A stretch of DNA of 64,000 nucleotides from DASWED01 sp036394995. GTDB taxonomy: Bacteria > Actinomycetota > UBA4738 > JACQTL01. The position numbers were made by a program, and so were the translations under genes. Below, one piece after another: positions 40,936 to 50,093 of this stretch. The notes below the pieces were generated by a model. That model saw only the letters and a program-made list of their open reading frames with translations, made no database searches and was not told the origin of the DNA. The stretch is taken from NCBI GenBank assembly GCA_036394995.1, contig DASWED010000054.1, forward strand, positions 1-64,000. Direction: 5' to 3'. The first letter of the stretch is position 1. Every line of letters starts with the position of its first letter.

Positions 40936-41520
40936 TCAGGTTCGAGCGATCACCGAGAGCCACGCGGGGATGCCGTTCGGCGTGAAGGTCACGTCCATCG
41001 TCGTCCCCTCGATGGACCGAACGTCCCATCCATCCTCGAAGCTGCTCCGGATCTCGGCCTGGCTCACCCGCCTCGGGCCGAACTCGCCGGGGACCCGGTC
41101 ACTGAAGCAGAGCATCAGGTACATGCCGCCGGGGCTCACGGCGTCTCGCAGGCCGTCCACGTACCTCGTTCGATCGTCGTCGTCGAACACGTGGAACAGC
41201 CCGGAGTCGAGGACGGTGTCGAACCGCGGGCCGAGAGCGGGAAGATCGAGCGCATCCCAGACCAGGAACCGGGCGTCGAGGTCGCGGCCCTCGGCCTTGC
41301 GCCGGGCGAGTTCGATCGCGGTTCGTGACGCGTCGATCCCGGTGGCCTCGAGCCCCAGCTCCGCGGCCATGAGGGCGTGCTCGCCGGTGCCGCATCCCGC
41401 ATCCAGGACGCTGCCCCGCACCGCTCCGGACTCCGCGAGCCGGAGGAACGCGGGTTGGGGGCGCCCGATGTCCCAGGGAGGCGTCCCCGAGTAGGCGGCG
41501 TCGAAGTTCACTCCAGGCAT
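40936..41520 (-). CDS. TPMT-like class I SAM methyltransferase
   Basis: A 194-residue methyltransferase. It begins FDAAYSGTPPWDIGRPQPAF, the substrate loop typical of thiopurine/halide-type methyltransferases. Motif I SVLDAGCGTGEHALMAAELG (about 37-56) follows, then GIDASRTAIELARRKAE, FDTVLDSGLFHVFDD and a C-terminal sheet (WDVRSIEGTTMDVTF). The acceptor is unknown. ATG 41520 lies 84 nt from the divergent methyltransferase gene at 41604, with a shared promoter region between them. Confidence 0.85.
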   Translation of the reverse strand: MPGVNFDAAYSGTPPWDIGRPQPAFLRLAESGAVRGSVLDAGCGTGEHALMAAELGLEATGIDASRTAIELARRKAEGRDLDARFLVWDALDLPALGPRFDTVLDSGLFHVFDDDDRTRYVDGLRDAVSPGGMYLMLCFSDRVPGEFGPRRVSQAEIRSSFEDGWDVRSIEGTTMDVTFTPNGIPAWLSVIART

Positions 41521-41589
41521 GGTCCGTCGAGTCTCTCAGGTGCGCGGAGCGGACCGGGCCGAGGCTGCGACGAGGTGAATGCGGATCCC

Positions 41590-41595
41590 TACCAT
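41590..41595 (+). promoter_or_regulatory. -10 hexamer TACCAT, leaderless promoter
   Basis: TACCAT ends 8 nt before GTG 41604; no ribosome site between. Confidence 0.5.
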
Positions 41596-41603
41596 GCGAG
41601 GTC

Positions 41604-42383
41604 GTGGGAACCGGGTTCAGCTTCGAGGACGTCGACGCCCGGGACTACGACGCCCTCCGGCCGGGCTACGCGCCTGAGGCCGTGGCCTGGGTGGCGGAGC
41701 GAGGTGGCCTCGGCGAGGGCTCGCTCGTCGTCGATCTCGCGGCGGGCACGGGACAGCTGTCGAGACGTTTCGCCCCGCTGGGTGTCGAGCTCGTCGCGGT
41801 GGAGCCGGCGCGGAACATGCGCGCGACGATCGGGGAGCAGCTGCCGGCGGTGCGCGTCCTCGCCGGGTCGGCGGAGGCGATCCCGCTCGACGACGGTGGG
41901 GCCGATGCCGTCGTCATCGGCAACGCGTTCCATCACTTCGACGCGGATCGGGCGTTCGGCGAGATCCGGCGTGTGCTGCGCCCGGACGGCACCCTCGCGC
42001 TGTTCTGGGCCCGGTCGGCCGACGACCGGCCGGCCCGATATCCGGGGCTTCGGGAGGTCGAGGAAGCCGTGGAGGAGGTTCCCGCGGCCACGACGCTCGT
42101 GACCGCGTACCGGAGCTGGACGGAAACGCCGACCAGGGTCCGGGGCTTCACGGCGTTCGAGCGGCGGGAGTTCCCGACCGCCCACGTGGTCCCCTCGGCG
42201 CGGCTCGCCGACCTGTACGCCACCTCGAGCGACGTCGCTTCGCTGCCCTCCGGGATTCGCGCGGAGCTGCTCGGGCGCATCCGGGAGATCAGCCGGGACC
42301 TCCCCGAGGTCCTCGAGCTCCCCGCCCGCAGCGTCGTGGACCTGTGCTTCCGGGAATCGACGCCGGCCCTGACTCGGCCGTGA
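41604..42383 (+). CDS. Class I SAM-dependent methyltransferase
   Basis: A 259-residue methyltransferase of the Methyltransf_11 type: DARDYDALRPGYAPEAVAWV, motif I VVDLAAGTGQLSRRFAPLG (about 43-61), VEPARNMRATIGEQLP, DAVVIGNAFHHFDADRA and VLRPDGTLALFWARS. The C-terminal third is helical. The group includes many trans-aconitate or small-molecule methyltransferase-like proteins; the substrate is unknown. The GTG start is preceded by a -10 box 8 nt away. Codon use matches the neighbourhood. Confidence 0.85.
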   Translation: MGTGFSFEDVDARDYDALRPGYAPEAVAWVAERGGLGEGSLVVDLAAGTGQLSRRFAPLGVELVAVEPARNMRATIGEQLPAVRVLAGSAEAIPLDDGGADAVVIGNAFHHFDADRAFGEIRRVLRPDGTLALFWARSADDRPARYPGLREVEEAVEEVPAATTLVTAYRSWTETPTRVRGFTAFERREFPTAHVVPSARLADLYATSSDVASLPSGIRAELLGRIREISRDLPEVLELPARSVVDLCFRESTPALTRP

Positions 42384-42428
42384 GAGCCGATGAGCTCACT
42401 CAGGGAGCTCCCCACGTTTGCCTGCGGA

Positions 42429-43598
42429 TCACGCGAAGGCGCTGAGCCCGGTGATGGCCCGGCCCACGATCAGGGTGTTCATCTCCCGCGTCCCCTCGTA
42501 GGAGTAGATGGCCTCGGCGTCGGCCACGAAACGGCCGACGTGGTGTTCGAGCAGGATGCCGTTGCCGCCCAGCAGCTCACGCGCGTAGCCGACCGTCTCC
42601 CGCATGCGCACGGTACAGAAGGCCTTCGCCAGCGACGCGTGCTCGTCCCCGGCCAGTCCCGCGGCCTGGAGCTGGGAGAGACGAGCGCAGAGGGCGGCCG
42701 ACGCCGTGATGTTCCCCAGCATGCGCACCAGCAGGTCCTGCACCAGCTGGAACCCTCCGATCGGCCGGCCGAACTGCTCGCGCTCGAGGGCGTAGGCGAG
42801 GGCGTGCTCGTAGGCCCCGCGGGCGCATCCGACGGCCATCCACGCGACGCCGGCCCGGGTCAGCCGCAGTACCTCCGCGGTCGCCCGGAACGAGGTGGCG
42901 TGTTCCAGGCGGTTCGCCTCGGGGACCCGGACGCCGTCGAGCGTGATCAGGGCGTTCTGGACCACCCGGAGCGCGATCTTGTCCTCGAGGTTCTCGGTGG
43001 TGAACCCCGGCGTCCCGGCCTCGACCACGAAGCCCTTGACCTGGTCGTCCTCGACGTCCCTGGCCCACACCACGCAGAGGTCGGCGAAGCTGGCGTTGCC
43101 GATCCACTTCTTGCGCCCGTCGAGCACCCAGGTGTCGCCGTGGCGCCGGGCGGTGGTCGTCAGGCCACGCGCGGCGCCGGAGCCGACCTCTGGCTCCGTC
43201 AGGGCGAACGCGCCGATCTTCGCCAGCGTGGCCATGTCGGGAAGCCACCGCCACTTCTGTTCCTCCGAGCCGCACAGGAAGATCGAGCCCATCGCCAGGC
43301 CGCTGTGGACGCCGTGGAACGTGGCGATCGAGGGGTCGGTGCGCGCGAGCTCCATCGAGACCATCCCGTCCAGCAGGGGGCTCTTGCCCGCACAGCCGTA
43401 CCCCTCGTACGGCAGCCCGGTGATCCCGAGCTCCCTCAGGCCCGGGAGGATCTCGAACGGGAACTGGGCCCGGGTCCAGTACCGGTTGATGATCGGCTGG
43501 ACCTCCTTCTCCATGAACGCGCGGATGTCGTGGAGCAGGTCGCGGTCCTCGTCGTCGAGCAGCAGCTCCAGTGCGTAGAAGTCGGCATCAGTGTCCAT
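42429..43598 (-). CDS. Acyl-CoA dehydrogenase (glutaryl-CoA dehydrogenase-like)
   Basis: A 389-residue FAD-dependent flavoenzyme that oxidises an acyl-CoA to the enoyl-CoA. Features are HSGLAMGSIFLCGSEEQKWR, the FAD/substrate motif IGAFALTEPEVGSGA, WVLDGRKKWIGNASFADLCV, and the C-terminal YSYEGTREMNTLIVGRAITG containing the probable catalytic base Glu368. The position of this Glu and ALTEPEVGS resemble the glutaryl-CoA dehydrogenase branch, but the substrate is not proven. It is the last gene of the minus-strand PHA block, 10 nt after the depolymerase-like gene, so it may oxidise acyl-CoAs released from polymer. Confidence 0.85.
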   Translation of the reverse strand: MDTDADFYALELLLDDEDRDLLHDIRAFMEKEVQPIINRYWTRAQFPFEILPGLRELGITGLPYEGYGCAGKSPLLDGMVSMELARTDPSIATFHGVHSGLAMGSIFLCGSEEQKWRWLPDMATLAKIGAFALTEPEVGSGAARGLTTTARRHGDTWVLDGRKKWIGNASFADLCVVWARDVEDDQVKGFVVEAGTPGFTTENLEDKIALRVVQNALITLDGVRVPEANRLEHATSFRATAEVLRLTRAGVAWMAVGCARGAYEHALAYALEREQFGRPIGGFQLVQDLLVRMLGNITASAALCARLSQLQAAGLAGDEHASLAKAFCTVRMRETVGYARELLGGNGILLEHHVGRFVADAEAIYSYEGTREMNTLIVGRAITGLSAFA

Positions 43599-43608
43599 GG
43601 CAGCCTCC

Positions 43609-44433
43609 TCAGGCGGTCTCCTCGACGACCGGGTCCGCCCGAACGAGGAAGCGCTCGATGATCGGGGCCAGCTCCCGGGCCTCGGTCAGCAGGCCGAGGT
43701 GGCCGCCGCCGTACACGTGCAGCTCCGCGTTCGGGATCAGCCGTCGCATGACGCGGGCGTTCACGAGGGGGATGAGCGGGTCGTCGTCGCCGGCCAGGAC
43801 CAGGGTGGGCTGCCGGATCCAAGGGAGGAACGGCAGGCTGCTCCAACCGGCTCCGGCGGCCAGCTGGTAGACGTAGCCCAGCCGGGGCCCCAGGCGGGTC
43901 CCGCCCTGCAGCAGCTCCCGGGCCCGGGCCGGGTCCGCGCGGATGGTCCCCCCGTACACGTCCGGCGCGATGCGTTCCAGGTACTCGGCGTCGAGGTACC
44001 GGCGGGGCGTGGCCATCCGCACGAGGACCCGGGGCCGGGCCGGGACCATCGTCATCCCCGTGCCGGTGGCGGCCAGGACCAGGCGGCGGCACCGGCTCGG
44101 GTGGCACAGGGCGAGCTGCTGCGCCACCCCGCCGCCCCACGAGAAGCCGAGCACGTCGACGGTCCCGTACCCCAGCGCGTCGAGCAGCCCGGCCAGCAGC
44201 CGGGCCAGGCCCGGAAAGCGGTAGGGGGCTCGCGGCAGCGGCGAGCCGCCGACGCCGGGGGGGTCGAACCGGATCACCTCGATCGATGGGTCGAGGGCGT
44301 CGACGAGCGGTTGCAGCAGCTCGAGGCTGCCTCCGATGCCGCCGGCCACGACCAGCGGCGTGCGGGTCCCGTCGCCGGGGCGCACGGCGACGCGCGCGGA
44401 GCGGCCCCCCACGGTGACGATCCGCACGGTCAT
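43609..44433 (-). CDS. phaZ: Poly(3-hydroxyalkanoate) depolymerase-like alpha/beta hydrolase
   Basis: A 274-residue alpha/beta hydrolase: GGIGGSLELLQPLVDALDP, IRFDPPGVGGSPLPRAPYRF, and the nucleophile elbow LGFSWGGGVAQQ with Ser98. Further on are MATPRRYLDAEYLERIAPDV, the acid loop LAGDDDPLIPLV and the His in GGGHLGLL. These blocks match intracellular medium-chain PHA depolymerases of the PhaZ type, which release 3-hydroxy acids from stored granules. Its ATG overlaps the TGA of phaC (ATGA), so synthesis and degradation enzymes are translationally coupled. An ester hydrolase of other specificity cannot be excluded. Confidence 0.85.
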   Translation of the reverse strand: MTVRIVTVGGRSARVAVRPGDGTRTPLVVAGGIGGSLELLQPLVDALDPSIEVIRFDPPGVGGSPLPRAPYRFPGLARLLAGLLDALGYGTVDVLGFSWGGGVAQQLALCHPSRCRRLVLAATGTGMTMVPARPRVLVRMATPRRYLDAEYLERIAPDVYGGTIRADPARARELLQGGTRLGPRLGYVYQLAAGAGWSSLPFLPWIRQPTLVLAGDDDPLIPLVNARVMRRLIPNAELHVYGGGHLGLLTEARELAPIIERFLVRADPVVEETA

Positions 44434-46166
44434 CGGTCCATCACGTACGTGCCGGGGGCGGGATCGCTCGGGCGGAATCCGGCCCCGCCGAGCCGTCGCG
44501 GCCGCGGCCGGTCTCCTCCGCCGCGTTCCTCCAGCCACCCGACGTAGTCGGGCCACCACGTGCCGCGCTCCGTGGTCGCGGTGGACAGCCACTCGGCCGG
44601 ATCGGGCGGCGCATCGGGCGCCGTCCGGAACGTGGCCCTCTGGTTCCCCGGCGGGTTCACCAGTGACGCGATGTGCCCGCTGGTGGACAGCACGAAGCGC
44701 GAGCGCCCGCCCAGCAGCTGGGTGCTCCGGTAACACGACTCCCACGGACAGAGGTGGTCGGCGACGCCGGCGATCACGTAGGAGTCCACGCCCACGGCCC
44801 CCAGGTCGACCGGGGACCCGAGCATCCGGGCCGATCCCGGCCGGGTCAGGGAGTTGCCCGTGGCCAGCCGGAGGAAGTCCCGGTGCAGCCGCGCCGGCAT
44901 CCTGGTGGTGTCCGCGTTCCAGTACAGGATGTCGAACGGCCTGGGGCTGCGTCCCTCGAGGTAGTTGTTCACCCAGTACGACCAGATCAGGTCGCCCGGC
45001 CGGAGCCAGGCGAACACCTCGGCCAGGGCGCGGCCATCCAGGTACCCCCGGGCCCTCGACGCGGCGGCGGCGGCTCGCGCGGTTCGCTCGTCGATGGCGG
45101 CGCCGGCGGTGCCCGCCCGGGCCTGGTCGAGGACGGTCACCCCCAGGCCCAGCCCGGCGACGCGGTCCTCCTGCCCGGTTGCTGCCAGGTGCGCCAGGAC
45201 CATCGACGCGATGATCCCCCCCGAGCACAGCGCGAGCATGGCCGCCCGGTCGGCGCGGGTGATGCGCTGGGTCGCCTCCAGCGCCTCGACGACGGCCTGA
45301 CCGTAGACATCGGCCCCCCAGTCCCGGTGGCGGGCGTCGGGGTTGCGCCAGCTCATGGAGAACACCTGCTGCCCGCTCCGGACGAGGTATTCGATCAGGC
45401 TCCGTCCTGGAGCGAGGTCGACGATGTAGTGCTTGTTGATCATCGGCGGGACCACCAGCAGGGGCACGCGCCGGACCCTCGGCGTCTGCGGCGCGTACTG
45501 CAGCAGCTCGAACACGGGCGTCCGGAGCACCACCGCGCCGGGGGTCACGCCGAGGTCCACCCCCACCTCGAACGCGTCGGGCTCGACCATGGTGGGGACG
45601 CGGGGCGGCGTGGACATGTCGGCGAGCAGGTGGCGGAGGCCTCGGACGACGCTCGCGCCTCGTGAGTCCACGAGGGCCTTCCAGAACGCCGGGCTCACCG
45701 CGGGGATGTTGCTGGGGGCGAGGGCCTCGACCAGGTTCTCCACGATGAAGCCGATCCGCTCGTCGTCCCTCCAGGCGAGGTCCGCGTCGCCGACCAGCTC
45801 GCGCGCCGTCTGCCCGGCCGCCACGTAGCCCTGGACCAGCCGCCGGAGCACCGGATTCGTCGCCCAGGCGGGATCGGCGAACCGGCGGTCCGATGCCGGC
45901 GGCATCACCGTCGACCGGCCCAGCCCCACGCGGAGCATCTCGCCGGCCAGGGCAGCGCCGCGCCGCGCGACCGTCCCGGGTCGGCGAGCCAGCGCCGCCG
46001 CGAACCTGACACCGGCGGGGCCGGGAACGAGCCGCCGCCGGGGCCCCAGCGCCGCGTCGCCCAGCAGGAGGTCGAGCGCAGCCGCGTCGGCCGCCGCACG
46101 GCCGTTCCCGTTCGCGGCGGGGACCGGCGCGCCGTGACGGTTCTCCGGGGACGGGTTCGCGGCCAT
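44430..46166 (-). CDS. phaC: Polyhydroxyalkanoate synthase
   Basis: A 578-residue synthase that polymerises 3-hydroxyacyl-CoA. Residues 200-510 hold the conserved catalytic core: LLVVPPMINKHYIVDLAPGR, SMSWRNPDARHRDWG, and the lipase-like box LALCSGG with nucleophile Cys314. The acid is Asp470 in GVADHLCPW, and His498 lies in TSGHIASLVNPPG. The box is usually G-x-C-x-G; here Leu replaces the first Gly. The length and absence of an adjacent phaE or phaR suggest a single-subunit class I/II-like enzyme. The start codon overlaps the stop of the acyl-CoA ligase gene (TGATG); residues beyond it in the open frame are spurious. Confidence 0.92.
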   Translation of the reverse strand: MAANPSPENRHGAPVPAANGNGRAAADAAALDLLLGDAALGPRRRLVPGPAGVRFAAALARRPGTVARRGAALAGEMLRVGLGRSTVMPPASDRRFADPAWATNPVLRRLVQGYVAAGQTARELVGDADLAWRDDERIGFIVENLVEALAPSNIPAVSPAFWKALVDSRGASVVRGLRHLLADMSTPPRVPTMVEPDAFEVGVDLGVTPGAVVLRTPVFELLQYAPQTPRVRRVPLLVVPPMINKHYIVDLAPGRSLIEYLVRSGQQVFSMSWRNPDARHRDWGADVYGQAVVEALEATQRITRADRAAMLALCSGGIIASMVLAHLAATGQEDRVAGLGLGVTVLDQARAGTAGAAIDERTARAAAAASRARGYLDGRALAEVFAWLRPGDLIWSYWVNNYLEGRSPRPFDILYWNADTTRMPARLHRDFLRLATGNSLTRPGSARMLGSPVDLGAVGVDSYVIAGVADHLCPWESCYRSTQLLGGRSRFVLSTSGHIASLVNPPGNQRATFRTAPDAPPDPAEWLSTATTERGTWWPDYVGWLEERGGGDRPRPRRLGGAGFRPSDPAPGTYVMDR

Positions 46167-47674
46167 CACGCGGTCGGCTCCATCGCCGCGTCGACGGGCG
46201 CACGCACCTCTCGCCGCAGAATCTTGCCGGTGGTGGTCTTGGGGAGCTCGGCCTCCAGCCACACGTGCCGTGGGTACTTGTAGGCGGCGACCCGGTCCTT
46301 CACGAAGGCCCGGAGCTCGTCCGCGGTCGCCTGCGCTCCGTTCTTGAGCACCACCGCGGCGCCGACCTCCTCCCCGTGGGTCGGGTGGGGGATGCCGATC
46401 ACGGCCGCTTCCGCGACCGCCGGGTGCTCGTACAGCACTTCCTCGACCTCCCGGGGGTACACGTTGTAGCCGCCGCGGATGATGAGGTCCTTCTTCCGGT
46501 CGACGATGAAGAAGAAGCCGTCCTCGTCCTGGCGAGCCAGGTCGCCGGTGCGAAACCACCCGTCGGGGATGGCCTCGCGCGTGGCGTCCTCCCGGCGCCA
46601 GTAGCCCTTCATGACGTTGTGGCCGCGGATCGCGATCTCGCCCACGTCGCCGGCGGGCACGTCGCCGCCGTCCTGACCGACCAGGCGCATCTCGACGCCC
46701 TCGATCGGTGTGCCGATGGACCCCGGCTTCCGTTCGCGGTTCGGATGGTTGAAGGAGGCGACCGGCGACGTCTCCGACAGGCCGTACCCCTCGAGGATCA
46801 CGCACCCGAACGCGGCCTCGAAGCCGCGCAGGACCTCGACCGGCAAAGCGGCACCGCCCGACACGCACAGCCGAAGGGAGCTGGTGTCGAAGTCTTCCCG
46901 GGACGGGTGGTTCAGCAGGGCGACATACATCGTGGGGACGCCCTCGAAGATGGTGACCCGGTCCCGCTCGATGGTCCGCAGGGCCTCACCGGGGTCGAAC
47001 CGGGGCAGCAGCGTAAGGGAGGAGCCACTCGTCACCGAAGCGTTGAGCCCGCACGTCTGACCGAACGAGTGGAACAGGGGCAGGCACCCCATGACGACGT
47101 CATCGGGCTCGAGGAAGAACAGCGTGGAGGCCGACACGGCGGCGTTGCGGGCGAGGTTGGCGTGCGTGAGCTCGGCGCCCTTCGGCCGCCCGCTCGTGCC
47201 GGACGTGTAGAGGATCACGGCGGTGTCGTCGTCGGCGCGACCGGCCACCTCATGGACGGGCGAGCGCGCGTCCAGCATCCGGTCGAACTCCCCCGGTACC
47301 ACGGAAACCACGCGCGACCCCGCGGCCCCTGCGGAGGCCTCGTCGACCACGTACCGCCAGGCGAAGATGGCCGAGGCCCCGGAGTCGCCGAGGTAGTACT
47401 CCACCTCGCGCGAGCGCAGCAGCGGGTTCATGGGCACCACGACCGCTCCGGCCCGCAGCACGCCGTAGTAGATGACCGGGAACTCCAGGACGTTCGGAAG
47501 CATGATCCCGACCCGGTCCCCCGGCCCCACGCCGAGGTCGGCGAGGAGGCCGGCGACGCGGGCGGACCTCTCGTCGAGCTCGGCATAAGTGATCACCGAG
47601 TCCAACAGCCGAACGGCCGCCCGCTCCGCGTACATCTCCCGGGCTTCCATCAGGTTCGAAGCAAGGTTCGACAT
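46166..47674 (-). CDS. Fatty-acyl-CoA ligase (ANL superfamily)
   Basis: A 502-residue adenylate-forming ligase that activates a carboxylic acid with ATP and CoA. It shows the P-loop ILYTSGTSGRPKGAELTHAN (about 160-179), the A5-type motif EGYGLSETSP, GWFRTGDLARQDEDGFFFIV, the hinge DRKKDLIIRGGYNVYP and the catalytic Lys in PKTTTGKILRRE. The acid is probably a medium or long fatty or hydroxy fatty acid, given that it begins the PHA operon and phaC follows with overlapping codons. GGAGG lies 6 nt before ATG 47674; the frame to 47785 has no such site. Confidence 0.93.
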   Translation of the reverse strand: MSNLASNLMEAREMYAERAAVRLLDSVITYAELDERSARVAGLLADLGVGPGDRVGIMLPNVLEFPVIYYGVLRAGAVVVPMNPLLRSREVEYYLGDSGASAIFAWRYVVDEASAGAAGSRVVSVVPGEFDRMLDARSPVHEVAGRADDDTAVILYTSGTSGRPKGAELTHANLARNAAVSASTLFFLEPDDVVMGCLPLFHSFGQTCGLNASVTSGSSLTLLPRFDPGEALRTIERDRVTIFEGVPTMYVALLNHPSREDFDTSSLRLCVSGGAALPVEVLRGFEAAFGCVILEGYGLSETSPVASFNHPNRERKPGSIGTPIEGVEMRLVGQDGGDVPAGDVGEIAIRGHNVMKGYWRREDATREAIPDGWFRTGDLARQDEDGFFFIVDRKKDLIIRGGYNVYPREVEEVLYEHPAVAEAAVIGIPHPTHGEEVGAAVVLKNGAQATADELRAFVKDRVAAYKYPRHVWLEAELPKTTTGKILRREVRAPVDAAMEPTA

Positions 47675-47859
47675 CGATGACCTCCATGCGCAGTCGCCGT
47701 CGACGGCAAGCCTCGAACCACCGAGCCCCCGCGGCAATGGCCCCCCGAACAAGGAACGACGGCCGCGAGTTGTGGCGGCCCACAACTCGCCCGCCGACCA
47801 GTCGATGGTCGGGCGGACACGGCGTAGACCTCGATCGTCGGGGGAGCTTCAGTCGGAGA

Positions 47860-48417
47860 ATGTGGAAGGAGGAGCTCCCGCAAAGAGCGGGGACCTCAAC
47901 CCGCCCCGAGGCGGAGGTGTCGACGCTGGACGCGAGACCGCTGACACGAGCGTGGCCGGCATACGCGGCCGCGGTTCTGGCGTTCGCCTCCGCCGCGGTG
48001 AGCCTGTACTGGACGCTCGGCGGCACCCGTTTGCTCGACACCGTTGGAGGCTCACTCGAGGATCTCGCTCGGGAGCGCTCCGGTGGCGCCCTCTTGCTGG
48101 GCATCGTCGTCGTGCTGGTGAAGGCGGTTGGGGGGGTGCTCGCGCTGGCTCTCGTTCGGCCGTGGGGCGCTCGCGTCGGGCGGAGGTTGCCGGTCTTGCT
48201 GGCCGGGGCTGCGAGCACGCTGCTCGCGCTCTACGGAGCGGTGTACGTCCTCGTCGGGGGACTCGTCCTCGGCGGCGTGATCACCCCATCCGAACCAGTC
48301 GACCTTCACGGCTTGCGGTGGCACGTATTCGTCTGGGAACTCTGGTTCCTGCTCTGGGGTCTGGCTCTCGGGCTCGCGGCCTGGCGGTCCCACGTCGACC
48401 GCTCGTCGTCGACTTGA
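47860..48417 (+). CDS. DUF3995-family membrane protein
   Basis: A 185-residue integral membrane protein with four hydrophobic segments and the DUF3995 signature SLYWTLGGTRLLDTVGGSLE (about residues 49-68), then LLLGIVVVLVKAVGGVLAL, LLAGAASTLLALYGAVYVLV and WELWFLLWGLALGLAAW. The family is common in actinobacteria with unknown function. ATG 47860 has GGGGGAG about 13 nt upstream; GTG 47917 is an alternative that would still keep all membrane segments. Divergent from the PHA operon. Confidence 0.75.
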   Translation: MWKEELPQRAGTSTRPEAEVSTLDARPLTRAWPAYAAAVLAFASAAVSLYWTLGGTRLLDTVGGSLEDLARERSGGALLLGIVVVLVKAVGGVLALALVRPWGARVGRRLPVLLAGAASTLLALYGAVYVLVGGLVLGGVITPSEPVDLHGLRWHVFVWELWFLLWGLALGLAAWRSHVDRSSST

Positions 48418-48762
48418 ACCCTGTCACCCGCGAACTCTCGCGAACTACGACGTGACCAAGCAGGCCTCCAAGGGGAATTCGGGACAGCCGATCGAGCCCG
48501 TCGACGGCCTCGGTCGGGAGGCCTTCTGGGACCCGCACGGCTTCCTGATGTCCGCGCTCGGCGACGACTGTGCCCCACCCCGGGACCTCGACCGGGGGTT
48601 GGCCGGGTCGTGCTGGGGAGGGTGTGGGTGCCGTCGGCGCCCTCGAAGGTCCTCCGTCCCTCCCATCCCCGGACGACCGAGGGGAATCTCATCTTCAAGC
48701 AGGGCATCAGCGTCCGGGCAGGTGCGCCGATCGGGCTGGTCGACCCGGACGCTCTCGGCGCT
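48418..48762. other. Intergenic region; only a doubtful short ORF
   Basis: About 345 nt. One plus-strand frame from 48452 begins with a protein-like stretch (GREAFWDPHGFLMSALGDD) but becomes Arg/Ser-rich noise, so it may be a gene fragment. I see no family, no terminator and no convincing promoter. Confidence 0.4.
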
Positions 48763-50013
48763 CTAGACGAAGCGGAGGGAGTCGAGCGCCGTGAGGAGCT
48801 CGGCGGCGGCCCTCGGGTCGTCCAGCGAGCGGCCCGTGTAGTCCTGCACTCTGCGCAGGCGGTACCTCACGGTGTTGGGGTGGCAGTAGATCCGTTTGCC
48901 GGCCTCGGTGGCCGAGCCGCCGGCGTCGAACCAGGCCTGCAGGGTGTCCAGCAGCAGAGTGCGGTCGTGCTCGGGGAGGTCGAGGACGGGGCCGAGCACC
49001 GTCCGGGCCAGCTCACCGGCCGCCTCGGGGGCAGCCGCCGAGAGCACCCGGAGCGGCGACACCTCGAACTGGGCCACGGCCGGGCTTCCCGGGGGGAGGC
49101 TGGCCAGGACCAGCCGCGCGTGGTGCAGGGCCCGGGGGGTCTCGCCCAGTGACCGGAAGACCGGGCTGACGCCCGTTCGGGCCCGTACGTTTCGTTCCAG
49201 CAGCCGCACGAGGATCTCGATTGCCTCGACCTCCCGGAGCGACGCCACCCCCATCTGGATGTCGGGGTACAGGCGCCAGGCCGAGCCGATCCCTCGCCCG
49301 GCCAGCAGCGCCTCGGCGTCGGGGAGTCCCTCCTCGGCCAGCGCGGGGGCCTCGGCCACCACCACCACGAACACCCCCTCCCAGGGCAGGCCGAGCGCCT
49401 TCGCCGCCTCCCACAGCGTGTCCCGGTCCGGGATGCCGCCGGTGAACAGCGCCTCCACCAGCGCGGAGCGGTGCTGCGCCCGGGCCAGCGCCAGCTCCGC
49501 ATTGGTCTCCCGGTAGGCGAGCGTGACCGCCTCGGTGTACTCGCCGTTCAGCCACCAGATCTGGGTCGCCGCGTCCAGGAGCATCTCGGTCGACACCCGG
49601 CCGCTCCGGCGGGCCACCTCGACGAGACCGGTCCACAGCTCGGTGAATCCCAGCCGGTACGCGTGGAGGATGTCCACGAGCGGCGAACCCTGCTCGGCGC
49701 GCCGCCGGCCCAGCTCCCGCGGCGCCGAGAGGTCCGGCGGGTCGGTGGTCAGCGCAGCCGCCATGGCCTCCATGTTGGCGTGCACGGACTCGCGAAGCTC
49801 CTCGTCGGTCACGACGAGCGTCTCGCGGTAGAACTGGACCTCGCCCCGGATCCGCCGGATGACCCGGTCGTCGAGGTCGGGAAGCCGATCCTCCAGCGCC
49901 CGCGCGATGTCCGCGAGCTCCGGGGCCAGGACGTGGTGGCCACCGCGGTCCGGTCCGGACCTGCTCGCCGCCCTGCTCGCTCCGGTGGCCATCGCACTCC
50001 TCTCGTCCGACAT
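48763..50013 (-). CDS. PucR-family transcriptional regulator
   Basis: A 416-residue regulator. Residues about 20-180 form an N-terminal helical sensor (LAPELADIARALEDRLPDLD, GSPLVDILHAYRLGFTELWT) of the RsbRD/PucR N-terminal type. About 200-330 is a GGDEF-like degenerate domain (VFVVVVAEAPALAEEG, PVFRSLGETPRALHHARLVL). The C-terminus is the PucR/CdaR HTH: LLLDTLQAWFDAGGSATEAG and KRIYCHPNTVRYRLRRVQDY. It is divergent from the ABC transporter operon at 50141, which it probably controls. ATG 50013 has GGAG 7 nt upstream; ATG 49992 is also possible. Confidence 0.9.
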   Translation of the reverse strand: MSDERSAMATGASRAASRSGPDRGGHHVLAPELADIARALEDRLPDLDDRVIRRIRGEVQFYRETLVVTDEELRESVHANMEAMAAALTTDPPDLSAPRELGRRRAEQGSPLVDILHAYRLGFTELWTGLVEVARRSGRVSTEMLLDAATQIWWLNGEYTEAVTLAYRETNAELALARAQHRSALVEALFTGGIPDRDTLWEAAKALGLPWEGVFVVVVAEAPALAEEGLPDAEALLAGRGIGSAWRLYPDIQMGVASLREVEAIEILVRLLERNVRARTGVSPVFRSLGETPRALHHARLVLASLPPGSPAVAQFEVSPLRVLSAAAPEAAGELARTVLGPVLDLPEHDRTLLLDTLQAWFDAGGSATEAGKRIYCHPNTVRYRLRRVQDYTGRSLDDPRAAAELLTALDSLRFV

Positions 50014-50057
50014 CGACGAGCTCCGCCTTCCGAACAGTGGCACAGCGACCTCGCGGA

Positions 50058-50073
50058 CGCCACCGTTGTGGCG
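50058..50073. promoter_or_regulatory. Inverted repeat CGCCAC-CGTT-GTGGCG
   Basis: A perfect 6-bp arm dyad in the divergent spacer between the PucR-type gene and the transporter operon. Possible second regulator site. Confidence 0.35.
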
Positions 50074-50093
50074 GCGGACAAACGGCCTGGGAG

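Noticed and set aside
48452..48766. 104-codon ORF as a gene
   Set aside because: Only the first part looks protein-like; no ribosome site or family, and the rest is compositional noise.
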